From assembly GCA_934757275.1 (NCBI GenBank), contig CAKVLN010000001.1, forward strand, positions 124,001-188,000: a stretch of 64,000 nt of DNA. The letters are read 5' to 3'. Below, one piece after another: positions 16,233 through 25,485 of the stretch (its first letter is position 1; every line of letters begins with the position of its first letter). The notes under the pieces are model-generated. The model was not told the origin of the DNA. It saw only the letters and a list, made by a program, of their open reading frames with translations, and ran no database searches. The DNA is from an uncultured Candidatus Melainabacteria bacterium. Its GTDB lineage: Bacteria; Cyanobacteriota; Vampirovibrionia; Gastranaerophilales; Gastranaerophilaceae. Made by a program: the position numbers and the translations under genes.

Positions 16233-19200
16233 ATGAAAAAAATTTTCAAACATTTGGGCTTTATTGCTTTAGGCGTAATAATTTTAGCCTATGCAGGTTT
16301 TTTATTCGTCCTGCCAAATGTTATTAACTTAAATCAATATCTTCCAGATGTACAAAAGCTTGCAAAAGAACAAGCTAAGCTTGATGTGAATTTGGAAAAT
16401 GCAAAAGTTATCACAACTCCACTACTTGGAGCTGGTGTGAAAGCTGAAAATATTTCTATAAAACTTCCAGATAATTCAGTTTTATTTTCAGCAGAAAGTG
16501 TAAAGACAAGAATTTCTCTTCCTAGCCTTTTGCTTTTAACAGTAAAAGTTTCTTGTTGTGAAATTGAAAAACCTTTTGTTAACCTTGAAATTGTTAATGA
16601 CGAAAACTTTAAGGTGGTTAAACTTGTTGAAGATTTGTTGAACGCTGGTAAAGAACAATCTTTAGAAGAAGGTCGACAAACTGTCCAAGCAGAAACAGAA
16701 GGCTTTAAATTCAATCCGACATGGATAAGAATTAAAGTCCCAGCAGTAAAACTTAATAACTATAAAGTTTTAGTTAATGACCTTAAATCAAAACATTATC
16801 TTGATTTGCACGGCGAACAATTAGTTCTAGGCTACTTTAATGGAAAGAGTGCAAAGGTTAAAACTTATGCAGAATTATTCAGTGATGAAAATAAAAATAT
16901 AACTGCAAATGTTGATATCAATACTTTCCTTCCGCCAATTGAACCTTCTCTTGATTCAGAAGATGATCCAGCGGAAAGAATTGAAATTCCTTTCGTAAAC
17001 CCTGTAACAATGTACAGAAATTACGATTTGAAAGCAAATCTTGATACCAAATTGCGTATAAGAAATCATAATGACAATTTAACTTCTTATGGTCATTTTG
17101 ATATTAACAATATTAGCTTGAAGGTTGGTAATTTAAAACTTCCAGAAAGCTATTTCAGAGCAAAGACTTTTGGTTCAACTGTTGATTTGGATACAAATAT
17201 CTTCCCAGCACAAAACCAAAATCTTCAACTTTTGGGTAAATTAAACTATGGTCATCACCCAAGAATGGATATGAGCATTAAAACTGCAGAGATTAAATTC
17301 AATGATTTGATTATTTTATCAAGAGCATTTTTAGATTCTTTGCATATTTATAATGAATTGGCTCAAGTAAAAGCAGAAGGTACTTTACAAGCTGATTGCT
17401 ATATTAAAACTAATTTCAAAAAATTGACTTCTACTGGTTCAATTTTGGTTAAAAATGGTGGTTTAAGTGTTCGTAATATTGGCAATGTTATTTCTAAAGC
17501 GAATATTAACGTTAAACTTGACAACAACGTATTGGATATAAGAAATTCAAGCCTTCTTATTGGCAATAACCCAATTACGGTTGATGGTAAAATTGATAAA
17601 CAATCAGTTGCTGATATAAATATCAGTGCAAAGAAAATTCCTTTGCCAATCTTGTTCAACGCTTTTGCGCCAAAAGATATTAGAAGTGCATACAACTTTA
17701 AATCTGGTAATGCGTCTTTTGATTTAGGCTTGAAAGGCAAACTTAAAGAGGCGGTTGCTGGTGTAAAATTTGCAGTTACCAATTTGAATATCTCAGACAA
17801 AAATATGGTGGTTGCAAACAACAACTTAAATGGCGAATTTTTCTTACAAAATAATGAATTGGCAGGAAAAGTTGATAACACAGATTTCTCGCTATCAATT
17901 CCACAAACAAAATCAAGAATTGCAGTTCCAAAATTCAATTTGGAATTGGCAGAAAATAATATTACAATCGGTGAAAACAAGATTTTGTTTAATGACAAAT
18001 CTACTTTGAACTATGCAGGTAGTATTATTGATTATAATAAGTTGAAATCTTTGAGTTTTACAACTTACGGAAATATTCACACCGATGATTTGATTAAACT
18101 TATTGGCCGTGAATTTAAGCCATACATTCATTCAAATGGCACAATTCCAGTAAAAGTAACTTTTGATGGAAACAAACATAAGCAAACTCTTTTTGCACAA
18201 GCTCTTGCAGACAAATCTAACTTTATTACACCAGTAGATTTTTTAAATGTAAGCGGTGCAAATACTTCTTTGCAAACAGTTGTAGACTTCAAGCCAAATA
18301 GAATTAAAATCAAGAAAACGGGCTTGTTCACAAGAACTATTAGTATTGACGAAAAAGGCAATGAGATTGTTCACTTAAATGAAGTTTTAGGCTTAGATGG
18401 TACAATAGCAGGAAAAAGAATTAACCTTCTAAAAATCACTATGCCAAAAGCATTGAACGGTAAAATTTATGTTTTCCCAAAATCTAATTTTGATGTTGCT
18501 GGAAAAGCATACATTTTTGGTGAAACTTCTAGCCCAAGATTGAGAGGTGGTTTTAATGTAACAAATCTTTCAATTACAGAATTATTGCTTACATTAAGAA
18601 ATGCTGATTTGAAATTTAGAGGTCATGAAGCCGATTTTGACGTACAAGATTTACTTCTAAATGGCTCTGATATTCAAGCAAAAGGCTCAATTAGTTTACT
18701 TCCTTCAAGCGTTTTGAACATCTTAAATCTTGATGTTTCTTCAAGATATTTGAATGTTGATAAACTAATGAACGTTAGTGATAAAGCTATGAAATATGTT
18801 CCACAAAGTGGTTCCGCTAGTTCTTCTAGCGCAAGTGCTGATATTCCAGTAGTTGTAAGAAACGGTTCAATCAATTTTGCAAGAATAATTACTGGCAATA
18901 TTGATGTTAGAAACACAACTGGTAGAATTTCTTTGGCTAGAAATATTTTCTATCTAAGAAATTTAAGAACAAACGTATTTAAAGGACGTGTAAACGGTAA
19001 TATCTCAATGAACTTGTTAACAACACTTTTAAAGGTGAAGGTTAACGGTCAAGGTGTTGATGTTGACCAAGCTCTTTTAAATACTGCAAATATGAAGGAC
19101 ACCCTTTCTGGAACTGCAAGTTTCAGCACTGATATTTCGTTAAAAGGTGCAACTTACGAAGAACAAGTGAAAAGTCTGGCCGGTAAGGTTAACTTTACAG

Positions 19201-19916
19201 TTAAAGATGGTCAATTTGGACCATTTGGTAAAATTGAAAACTTGATTATTGCAGAAAATATTAGAGAATCTCAATTCTTCCAAACTGCACTAGGCGGTGT
19301 AATCAGTGGTCTTACAACTATTGATACCACTCACTTCTCTGATTTAAGCGGAGAATTGACTTTCAAAGATGGTATTTGCCATATTGAGCCAATTACTTCT
19401 TTAGGTAATATTTTGAGCTTGCATATCTTTGGTGATTTCGATATCTTGAAAAATTATGCTGATATGAAAGTTCGTGCAAGAATGGCATCATTGATTTCAA
19501 ACTTGTTAGGACCAATTGGTGCAATTAACCCTGCAAACTTAATCAACAGTGCGGCAAGCTTGAACGTTGTTACTGCAAAAGCCTTTTCAATCTTCTGTGA
19601 AATGGTGCCAGAAGACGAAATGGCAATAATTCCAAGTTTCTCAAACAAGTATGTTGATAATTCCGCAACAAAATTCCAACTTGTTGTAAGAGGTGATGTT
19701 GCAAAACCTTTGACTTTGATTAAATCTTTCAAATGGCTTGCTACAGAAACTCAATATCAAGATGCAGTTGATTATGTAAACTCAATTCCAGACCCTGTTG
19801 AAGGAAGCGAAGGAGAAACGATTGAACAAGCGGTTCAAGAACAAAAGGCTCTTGAGGCGGAAAAGAAAACGCTTAAATACAAGGTTCGCCACTTGTTTGA
19901 TAAAGAAGAAAAATAA
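16233..19916 (+). CDS. AsmA/TamB-like giant envelope protein
   Basis: A 1227-residue protein with one N-terminal transmembrane anchor (about residues 7-29, GFIALGVIILAYAGFLFVLP). A very long beta-rich periplasmic body follows, made of short repeating strands. The start of the body (LDVNLENAKVITTPLLGAGV, with Lys-Ala-Glu-Asn after it) matches the AsmA N-terminal pattern. The region around residues 930-1130 (ARNIFYLRNLRTNVFKGRVN; GTASFSTDISLKGATYEE; ISGLTTIDTTHFSDLSGELT) matches the AsmA C-terminal domain. Such proteins form bridge-like grooves carrying phospholipids between inner and outer membranes. It is monocistronic, ending in a strong terminator. With the mlaEFD cluster at 42.7 kb, it supports a two-membrane envelope. 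A poly-Glu/Lys tail closes the protein. Confidence 0.8.
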   Translation: MKKIFKHLGFIALGVIILAYAGFLFVLPNVINLNQYLPDVQKLAKEQAKLDVNLENAKVITTPLLGAGVKAENISIKLPDNSVLFSAESVKTRISLPSLLLLTVKVSCCEIEKPFVNLEIVNDENFKVVKLVEDLLNAGKEQSLEEGRQTVQAETEGFKFNPTWIRIKVPAVKLNNYKVLVNDLKSKHYLDLHGEQLVLGYFNGKSAKVKTYAELFSDENKNITANVDINTFLPPIEPSLDSEDDPAERIEIPFVNPVTMYRNYDLKANLDTKLRIRNHNDNLTSYGHFDINNISLKVGNLKLPESYFRAKTFGSTVDLDTNIFPAQNQNLQLLGKLNYGHHPRMDMSIKTAEIKFNDLIILSRAFLDSLHIYNELAQVKAEGTLQADCYIKTNFKKLTSTGSILVKNGGLSVRNIGNVISKANINVKLDNNVLDIRNSSLLIGNNPITVDGKIDKQSVADINISAKKIPLPILFNAFAPKDIRSAYNFKSGNASFDLGLKGKLKEAVAGVKFAVTNLNISDKNMVVANNNLNGEFFLQNNELAGKVDNTDFSLSIPQTKSRIAVPKFNLELAENNITIGENKILFNDKSTLNYAGSIIDYNKLKSLSFTTYGNIHTDDLIKLIGREFKPYIHSNGTIPVKVTFDGNKHKQTLFAQALADKSNFITPVDFLNVSGANTSLQTVVDFKPNRIKIKKTGLFTRTISIDEKGNEIVHLNEVLGLDGTIAGKRINLLKITMPKALNGKIYVFPKSNFDVAGKAYIFGETSSPRLRGGFNVTNLSITELLLTLRNADLKFRGHEADFDVQDLLLNGSDIQAKGSISLLPSSVLNILNLDVSSRYLNVDKLMNVSDKAMKYVPQSGSASSSSASADIPVVVRNGSINFARIITGNIDVRNTTGRISLARNIFYLRNLRTNVFKGRVNGNISMNLLTTLLKVKVNGQGVDVDQALLNTANMKDTLSGTASFSTDISLKGATYEEQVKSLAGKVNFTVKDGQFGPFGKIENLIIAENIRESQFFQTALGGVISGLTTIDTTHFSDLSGELTFKDGICHIEPITSLGNILSLHIFGDFDILKNYADMKVRARMASLISNLLGPIGAINPANLINSAASLNVVTAKAFSIFCEMVPEDEMAIIPSFSNKYVDNSATKFQLVVRGDVAKPLTLIKSFKWLATETQYQDAVDYVNSIPDPVEGSEGETIEQAVQEQKALEAEKKTLKYKVRHLFDKEEK

Positions 19917-19923
19917 ATTTGAT

Positions 19924-19952
19924 AATGCGCTCATCTTGAGCGCATTTTTTTT
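19924..19952 (+). terminator. Terminator of the AsmA-like gene
   Basis: A 10-bp stem (AATGCGCTCA with TGAGCGCATT), a 3-nt loop and a long T run. It lies 7 bp after the stop codon. Confidence 0.9.
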
Positions 19953-19986
19953 GAGGAAAAGTATCAACTTTACACTTATTAATAAT

Positions 19987-20015
19987 TTGAAAAGATTTCT
20001 ATCTTAGGTTATGAT
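19987..20015 (+). promoter_or_regulatory. Promoter of the fliFGHI operon
   Basis: TTGAAA (19987-19992), a 17-nt spacer and TATGAT (20010-20015), about 30 bp before fliF. This is a housekeeping-type promoter; no sigma54 GG-N10-GC or sigma28 pattern is visible in the gap. Confidence 0.6.
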
Positions 20016-20045
20016 TATAGTTGAGTAATTGTGCGTGGGGAGTAC

Positions 20046-21593
20046 ATGGAAAATAATTATTTTGCGCTACTAGCTAATGATGTGAAGAAATTATGGAATG
20101 GTTTGGACGGAAACCAGAAATTGGGCATGCTTGCACTTATTGTTGTAACAATTGCCGTAGCGGCTTTCTTCTTGTCAAAAGCTATGGAACCAGATTGGGT
20201 TGTTTTATATTCAGATTTGAATGAAGTAAATGCAATTAGCATTGTTGAAAATATGAAAAAGAACGGATATCGTTACAAGGTTTCAGAAGACCATAAGACT
20301 ATTTTAGTTCCTTCTAACGTTCGTGACGAAATGCGTGTATTTGTTGCCGAAAACGATTTGATTAAGAATGGTGATACAGGTTTTGAGCTGCTTGATGATA
20401 TGCAATTAGGCTCTACAGACTTTAAAAACAAGTTGACTAAGCAAAGAATTTTTCAAGGCGAATTAACTCGTTCAATCGAAAAAATTCAAGGTGTAAAATA
20501 TGCAAGAGTTCAGCTTGCAGAGCCAGAACGTTCGATTTTTGACGATAATGATGCTAAGCCAACTGCATCAGTCGTTCTGGTTTTAGAACCTGGATATAAA
20601 ATCAAGAGTTCACAAGTTAAAGCTATTAAAAATTTGGTAGCTTACGCAGTGCCTAGAATGACACCAGAGCAAGTATTTATTACCGACCAAAACGGTAACA
20701 GTCTTTCTGACGAAACCTCTAAAAACTCTACAGATATGGAAAGTTTTAAGGCTAATTTAGAAAAAGATACTGCGAAAAAAGTTTCAGATGTTTTAGAAAA
20801 AATTGTTGGTAAAGGCAATGTTTCTGTTCAAGTAAATGCTGATATAGATTTCAATTCTGCAAAATCAACAATTGAAAGCTATATTCCAGTAAATGATAAG
20901 GGTGAAGGCGTTGTAACAAGTTCTCAAACTGAAGTAGAAACTTATGAAAACCCAAACAATGTGCCTAATCCAAACGGCGTTAACCAAAGAAACTTAAATT
21001 ATTCTAAGCAAAAAACTGCGGTTAATTATAGTGTTTCAAAAGAGGTTAAACAAGTTGTTTACGCCCCTGGAACAATCAAAAGACTTTCAATCGCAGTGGC
21101 GGTTAATAAAATTTTAACTGAAGCAGAAAAAGAGGAACTTAAAAATTTAGTTCTATCAGCGTCTGGCGTAGATTATTCAAGAGGAGATGTAATTTCTGTT
21201 TCTGGATTACAATTTGAAGGTGCTACAATTGATAAACAAGCTCAAGATGAGTTTGCTAAACAGTATCAACAAGAACAAACATTGTACTACATCACATCTT
21301 CTGTAATTCCACTAATTATTGTTTTAGTGTTGGGCTGCTTTGCCTTGTTCATTCTAAAGAACTTTGTGTCTAAGCTGCCAAATAGCCGAGAACAAGAACG
21401 TAGAATGCCAGAAGAAATAACAGAAACGCAAGCTCACGAAGAAGAGGAAGCTGACGAAAGCTTGCCAAGAATTGAAAGTAGCAAAAAAGAGATTAAATCT
21501 CAAAAAGAACAAAGCATCAATGAATTAAATGAGGCAGTAATGGCGTCGCCAGAAGAGGCTGCAAAACTAATTACATCATTTATTAAGGATTAG
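20046..21593 (+). CDS. fliF: Flagellar MS-ring protein FliF
   Basis: A 515-residue inner-membrane protein that forms the MS ring, the base on which the flagellar rotor and export gate are built. Transmembrane helix 1 is at about residues 27-48 (LALIVVTIAVAAFFLSKAM). The YscJ/FliF ring-building domain follows (VVLYSDLNEVNAISIVENMK; VKYARVQLAEPERSIF, with PTASVVLVLEPG after it). A linker-rich segment comes next, then transmembrane helix 2 near residues 420-440 (SSVIPLIIVLVLGCFALFIL). The C-terminal tail ends NELNEAVMASPEEAAKLITS, the FliG-binding helix. The length is typical. The ATG at 20046 is preferred because GGGGAG ends 3 nt before it; a GTG at 20031 lies upstream of that site. It is the first gene of fliF-fliG-fliH-fliI. 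Confidence 0.95.
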   Translation: MENNYFALLANDVKKLWNGLDGNQKLGMLALIVVTIAVAAFFLSKAMEPDWVVLYSDLNEVNAISIVENMKKNGYRYKVSEDHKTILVPSNVRDEMRVFVAENDLIKNGDTGFELLDDMQLGSTDFKNKLTKQRIFQGELTRSIEKIQGVKYARVQLAEPERSIFDDNDAKPTASVVLVLEPGYKIKSSQVKAIKNLVAYAVPRMTPEQVFITDQNGNSLSDETSKNSTDMESFKANLEKDTAKKVSDVLEKIVGKGNVSVQVNADIDFNSAKSTIESYIPVNDKGEGVVTSSQTEVETYENPNNVPNPNGVNQRNLNYSKQKTAVNYSVSKEVKQVVYAPGTIKRLSIAVAVNKILTEAEKEELKNLVLSASGVDYSRGDVISVSGLQFEGATIDKQAQDEFAKQYQQEQTLYYITSSVIPLIIVLVLGCFALFILKNFVSKLPNSREQERRMPEEITETQAHEEEEADESLPRIESSKKEIKSQKEQSINELNEAVMASPEEAAKLITSFIKD

Positions 21594-21642
21594 TGAAAAA
21601 GCATTTAAGACATTTTGCTTATAATAAACAAGGAAATTACCG

Positions 21643-22692
21643 ATGGGTATTGAAGAAATAAAAAAGGCGAAAGAAGAAGCGAAAAAAACGATTACACGTC
21701 CGAGCCAAAAGGTTGCGGCGTTGCTGATTGCGCTAGGTCCAGCAACTGCTTCTGAAATACTTAAAAATATTAAAGATGAAGACTTACTTGAACAAATCAC
21801 TCTGGATATTGCCAATTTAGGTAAAGTTTCAGATGAAGACTTAAATGAAGTATTAACAGAATTTAAGTCTGTTTTTCAGGCAAAAAACTATATTGCCCAA
21901 GGTGGTGTTGGTTATGCAAAACAATTGTTGGTGCAAACTTATGGTGAATCAGAAGCAGGAAAATTGTTAGAAAAAGTTAATTCCATGGTTAACACAAACC
22001 CGTTTTATTTTTTAAATGAAGCTGATCCATCACAATTAGCTAACACTTTTTCTTCTGAAAACCCACAATTGTTAGCGTTAATTTTGGCTTATCTTAGACC
22101 AGAATTGTCGGCGCAAGTTTTAGCATTTTTACCGCCTGATATTCAAGCGGTTGTATCAATGCGAATTGCTGATATGACACCTACAAACCCAGAAATCTTA
22201 TCAACAATCGAAGATATTGTAGAACGTAAGTTTTCAGCTTTGTTGGTTCAAGATTTTTCAAATGCTGGCGGCGTAGAATCTTTAGCAAATATTTTGAACT
22301 GTTGTGATCGTGGAACAGAAAAGAATATTATGGAATGGCTTGATATAGAAAATCAAGAAATGGCTCAAGAGGTTCGTGACTTGATGTTCGTATTTGAAGA
22401 CATTATTATCCTTGATGATAGAGCAATTCAAAGATTGCTTAGAGAAGTTGATACAAAACAACTTGCACTTGCTCTTAAAGGTACAAAAGATGAAATCAAA
22501 AATAAAATATTTAAGAACATGTCTGAACGTGCAAAACAAATGCTTACAGATGATATGGAATATCTTGGACCTGTTAGAGCAAAAGAAGTTCAAGAGGCTC
22601 AAACTGGTATTGTTAACGCAATTAGAACTCTTGAAGCAAGCGGTGAAATCACGATTACTCGTGCTAGTGTAGAGGACGAATTAGTTGAGTAG
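21643..22692 (+). CDS. fliG: Flagellar motor switch protein FliG
   Basis: A 349-residue cytoplasmic rotor protein that couples the MS ring to the stator and switch. The N-terminal FliF-binding domain (KVAALLIALGPATASEILKN), the middle armadillo domain (SENPQLLALILAYLRPELSA) and the C-terminal torque domain (LMFVFEDIIILDDRAIQRLL) are all present. The charged torque helix is intact (DDRAIQRLLREVD). The usual EHPQ motif of the middle domain reads ENPQ here. The length is normal. An AAGG site lies upstream, 50 bp after fliF. The 3' end overlaps fliH by 8 bp, implying coupled translation. Confidence 0.95.
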   Translation: MGIEEIKKAKEEAKKTITRPSQKVAALLIALGPATASEILKNIKDEDLLEQITLDIANLGKVSDEDLNEVLTEFKSVFQAKNYIAQGGVGYAKQLLVQTYGESEAGKLLEKVNSMVNTNPFYFLNEADPSQLANTFSSENPQLLALILAYLRPELSAQVLAFLPPDIQAVVSMRIADMTPTNPEILSTIEDIVERKFSALLVQDFSNAGGVESLANILNCCDRGTEKNIMEWLDIENQEMAQEVRDLMFVFEDIIILDDRAIQRLLREVDTKQLALALKGTKDEIKNKIFKNMSERAKQMLTDDMEYLGPVRAKEVQEAQTGIVNAIRTLEASGEITITRASVEDELVE

Positions 22693-23437
22693 TAATAGAA
22701 TAAAAGGTCAAGAAATTCAAATGGGCGATAGCTTTATGCTACCGATTGAGCAAACTCGTGTAACAAAGCAGCAGGCAAAAGTGCAGCAAATTATTGCTGA
22801 AACTGATGCTAAGGCTCAACAAATAATTGATTCTGCACAAAATCAATCTCAAGTTGTTATTCAAACTGCAAACACAGAGGCAGAAAGAATTATTCAAGAT
22901 GCTAGAGCGAGGGCTGAAAAAGAGTACGAGGCGATTAAAAATCAAGCTTACGAGGAAGGCTTTAAAAAGGGTGAACAAGATGGCTTGTATAAGTTCCAGA
23001 ATGATGCTTCCGAGGCTTTAAAATCTTTAGACACTTTAGCAAGCAGCTCTTTTGATATGAAAAAAAATATTATTGATTCAGCCTCGCAAGATATTGTCGA
23101 TTTGGTTATAACAATTGCTGATAAGGTTTGTCACCAAAAATTTGATAATAAGGTTTTGTATAGAATTACTCTGGACGCTATAAAACAGTTGAACGACAAA
23201 GAAAGTATTACAATTATTGTTAATCCAGAACTTGTTGAAAATGTTAATAAACTAGCGACAAGCTTTAGAGGTGAATTTCCAACTCTTCAAAACCTAAGAA
23301 TAGTTGAAGATAATTCATTATCTTCTGATGGCGTAATTGTTGAAACCCCTGATATTAGATTAGATTCACGAGTTTCCTCTCAGATTGCAGAAATTGCTCA
23401 TAAAATGCTTACGGGTGCTGGAAATGAGTTGGAATAA
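22685..23437 (+). CDS. fliH: Flagellar assembly protein FliH
   Basis: A 250-residue stator of the flagellar export ATPase. It holds the FliI ATPase in an inhibited, membrane-docked state and resembles the E subunit of V-type ATPases. A long Gln/Ala-rich coiled coil fills residues ~20-100 (QQAKVQQIIAETDAKAQQII). It is followed by the globular FliH/E-subunit domain (DIVDLVITIADKVCHQKFDN; ITIIVNPELVENVNKL; GVIVETPDIRLDSRVSSQ). The start is a TTG at 22685, 8 nt after GAGGA inside fliG, giving MSSNRIKG, which fits family starts. An ATG at 22721 is an alternative with a poorer ribosome site. Its end overlaps fliI by 14 bp. Confidence 0.9.
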   Translation: MSSNRIKGQEIQMGDSFMLPIEQTRVTKQQAKVQQIIAETDAKAQQIIDSAQNQSQVVIQTANTEAERIIQDARARAEKEYEAIKNQAYEEGFKKGEQDGLYKFQNDASEALKSLDTLASSSFDMKKNIIDSASQDIVDLVITIADKVCHQKFDNKVLYRITLDAIKQLNDKESITIIVNPELVENVNKLATSFRGEFPTLQNLRIVEDNSLSSDGVIVETPDIRLDSRVSSQIAEIAHKMLTGAGNELE

Positions 23438-24749
23438 AGAGAAGTACTTAAACATTATTAAAAACGCAAAAACCATTAAAGAAATCGGTAAGATTACTGA
23501 AATTATAGGACTTACGATTGAATCTGATGGCCCAAAATCTTCAATTGGTGATTTGTGCTATATCTATAATGACTACAACGATAAACCAACAATGGCTGAG
23601 GTTGTAGGCTTTAAGAGAGATAAAATTTTATTGATGCCACTTGCGTCACCAGATGGTATCCACCCAGGGGCATTGGTTGTAAATACTGGCGGAGCTATGA
23701 AGATAGGAGTTGGTAATCAGCTCATAGGTAGAGTTCTAGATGGTTTGGGCAATCCAATTGATACGCTGGGTGAAATTCGATTTTCTGAATATCGTTCTAC
23801 ACAGGCAGAGGCAATAAACCCTTTGAAGAGAAAAAGAATTTCTGAACCTTTGTCACTAGGCATACGCTCTATTGATGGTTTCATGACGGTTGGAAAAGGG
23901 CAAAGAATGGGTATTTTTGCTGGTTCAGGAGTTGGTAAAAGTACAACTATCGGTATGATGGCAAAAAATACGACCGCAGATTTGAACGTTATTGCTCTAA
24001 TTGGTGAACGTGGACGTGAGGTTAAGGAATTTATTGAGGAAATTTTAGGGCCTGAAGGTATGAAACGCTCGATTGTAATTGCTGCAACTTCTGAACAACC
24101 TTCACTTGTAAAGATCAAAGCAGCGTTTGTTGCAACTTCAATTGCCGAGTACTTTAGAGATAAGGGTTTGGACGTGTTGTTTATGCTGGACTCTGTTACT
24201 CGTATTGCTATGGCGCAAAGAGAAGTGGGACTTGCAATTGGTGAACCGCCAGCGACAAGAGGATATACGCCTTCTGTATTTGCAATTATGCCAAAATTAA
24301 TGGAACGTGCTGGAACAAATGAAATTGGCACAATTACAGGGCTTTACACCGTTTTGGTAGAAGGTGACGATTTTAACGAGCCTATTTCAGATACTGCAAG
24401 AAGTATTTTAGACGGTCACATAATGCTTTCAAGAGATTTGGCGCACAAAAACCATTACCCAGCAGTTGATGTGCTGCAATCGTTGAGCCGTGTTATGGGT
24501 GATGTTACAACAAAAGAACACCGTCAAGCAGCAGGTGTTTTAAGAAATCTTCTAGCCGTACACAAAAAGAACGAAGATTTGATTAATATTGGAGCCTACG
24601 TTAAAGGCTCTGACCCGATGTGTGACAAAGCAATTGCAATGATGGGCGATATTAATGGTTTTTTGAAACAATCAACCGAAGACAAGATTGATTACGAAGA
24701 AACTGTAAACCAGCTTTTACAACTCGGACAACTTGCTGGTGCAGGTTAA
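23424..24749 (+). CDS. fliI: Flagellum-specific export ATPase FliI
   Basis: A 441-residue hexameric ATPase that energises and primes type III export of flagellar subunits. Walker A is AGSGVGKSTT (about residue 168), Walker B is DVLFMLDSVTRIAMAQREVG, and the ATP synthase beta-like signature (PPATRGYTPSVFAIMPKLME) is present. The C-terminal substrate-binding region ends VNQLLQLGQLAGAG. The ATG at 23424 gives MSWNKEKYLN and a normal length; a TTG further upstream would add residues encoded inside fliH. It is the last gene of the cluster. No fliJ follows, and the next gene is convergent. Confidence 0.95.
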   Translation: MSWNKEKYLNIIKNAKTIKEIGKITEIIGLTIESDGPKSSIGDLCYIYNDYNDKPTMAEVVGFKRDKILLMPLASPDGIHPGALVVNTGGAMKIGVGNQLIGRVLDGLGNPIDTLGEIRFSEYRSTQAEAINPLKRKRISEPLSLGIRSIDGFMTVGKGQRMGIFAGSGVGKSTTIGMMAKNTTADLNVIALIGERGREVKEFIEEILGPEGMKRSIVIAATSEQPSLVKIKAAFVATSIAEYFRDKGLDVLFMLDSVTRIAMAQREVGLAIGEPPATRGYTPSVFAIMPKLMERAGTNEIGTITGLYTVLVEGDDFNEPISDTARSILDGHIMLSRDLAHKNHYPAVDVLQSLSRVMGDVTTKEHRQAAGVLRNLLAVHKKNEDLINIGAYVKGSDPMCDKAIAMMGDINGFLKQSTEDKIDYEETVNQLLQLGQLAGAG

Positions 24750-24814
24750 GAACGAGTTGTTTGAGGTGGTTTCTCGTAGATTGTGTTCAACTTTTATTGA
24801 ATACGACAAAACTT

Positions 24815-25465
24815 CTATCCGCCAATTGCCAAAATTCTAGGAACTTTTCCAACTTCTCTAATTTGTCGTTCAAATTCTGATATATCAACACTAATTGCAT
24901 CAAATGTGTTGTAGTGCATTGGTATAACTTCACTTACACCCAGCCATTCAGAAGCTTTAACTGCGTGTTCTATATCCATTGTATATTTACCGCCGATTGG
25001 GAGCATTGCAATATCAGGTTCATACATTTCGCCAATCATTTTCATTTCAGTGTTTAGGCAAGTATCACCAGCATGGTAAATTGTTTGACCTTCAATCTGG
25101 AAGACAAAACCGCAAGGACAACCGCCATGAACACCATCTGGTGTTGTGCTAGAATGGAAAGCTGGTACTAATATAGCTTTTCCCCAGCTATAATCTCGCC
25201 ACGCACCAAGCCCCATATCAATAGTTCTCGCCCCTTTTTTTGCACAATAATTAGCCAACTCATAAACGGCGGTAATTGGTGCGCCAGTTTCTTTAGAAAT
25301 CTCAATTGCACTTCCCAAATGGTCGCCATGTGCGTGAGTTACGAAAATATCATAAATGTTTTCAGCTTTATAATCAGGCGAGGCTACTAAAAATGGGTCT
25401 ATTAAGATTTTCTTACCTTTTGTAGTTATTTCAAATGCACTATGTCCTAAATATTTTATATCCAT
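24815..25465 (-). CDS. UPF0173 family metal-dependent hydrolase
   Basis: A 216-residue metallo-beta-lactamase-fold protein of the UPF0173 (YtkL-like) family. The metal site HAHGDH lies near residue 45 (DIFVTHAHGDHLGSAIEISK). Further ligands are visible in VPAFHSS, IYHAGDTCL and VIPMHYNTF. Family length is about 225, so it is complete. The substrate is unknown; it is probably a phosphodiester or lactone-type hydrolase in the cytoplasm. AAGGAG lies 10 nt before the ATG. It sits 20 bp after the peptide ABC ATPase gene on the same strand, so the two may share a transcript, though no functional link is known. Confidence 0.85.
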   Translation of the reverse strand: MDIKYLGHSAFEITTKGKKILIDPFLVASPDYKAENIYDIFVTHAHGDHLGSAIEISKETGAPITAVYELANYCAKKGARTIDMGLGAWRDYSWGKAILVPAFHSSTTPDGVHGGCPCGFVFQIEGQTIYHAGDTCLNTEMKMIGEMYEPDIAMLPIGGKYTMDIEHAVKASEWLGVSEVIPMHYNTFDAISVDISEFERQIREVGKVPRILAIGG

Positions 25466-25485
25466 ATTAAATCTTCTCCTTCAAA

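Noticed and set aside
17399-17998. Long minus-strand frame inside the AsmA-like gene
   Set aside because: It has the low-complexity, Ser/Leu/Phe-rich character of an antisense shadow; the plus-strand gene is intact and convincing.
23717-24331. 204-codon minus-strand frame inside fliI
   Set aside because: Antisense shadow of a strongly conserved gene; no start signal.
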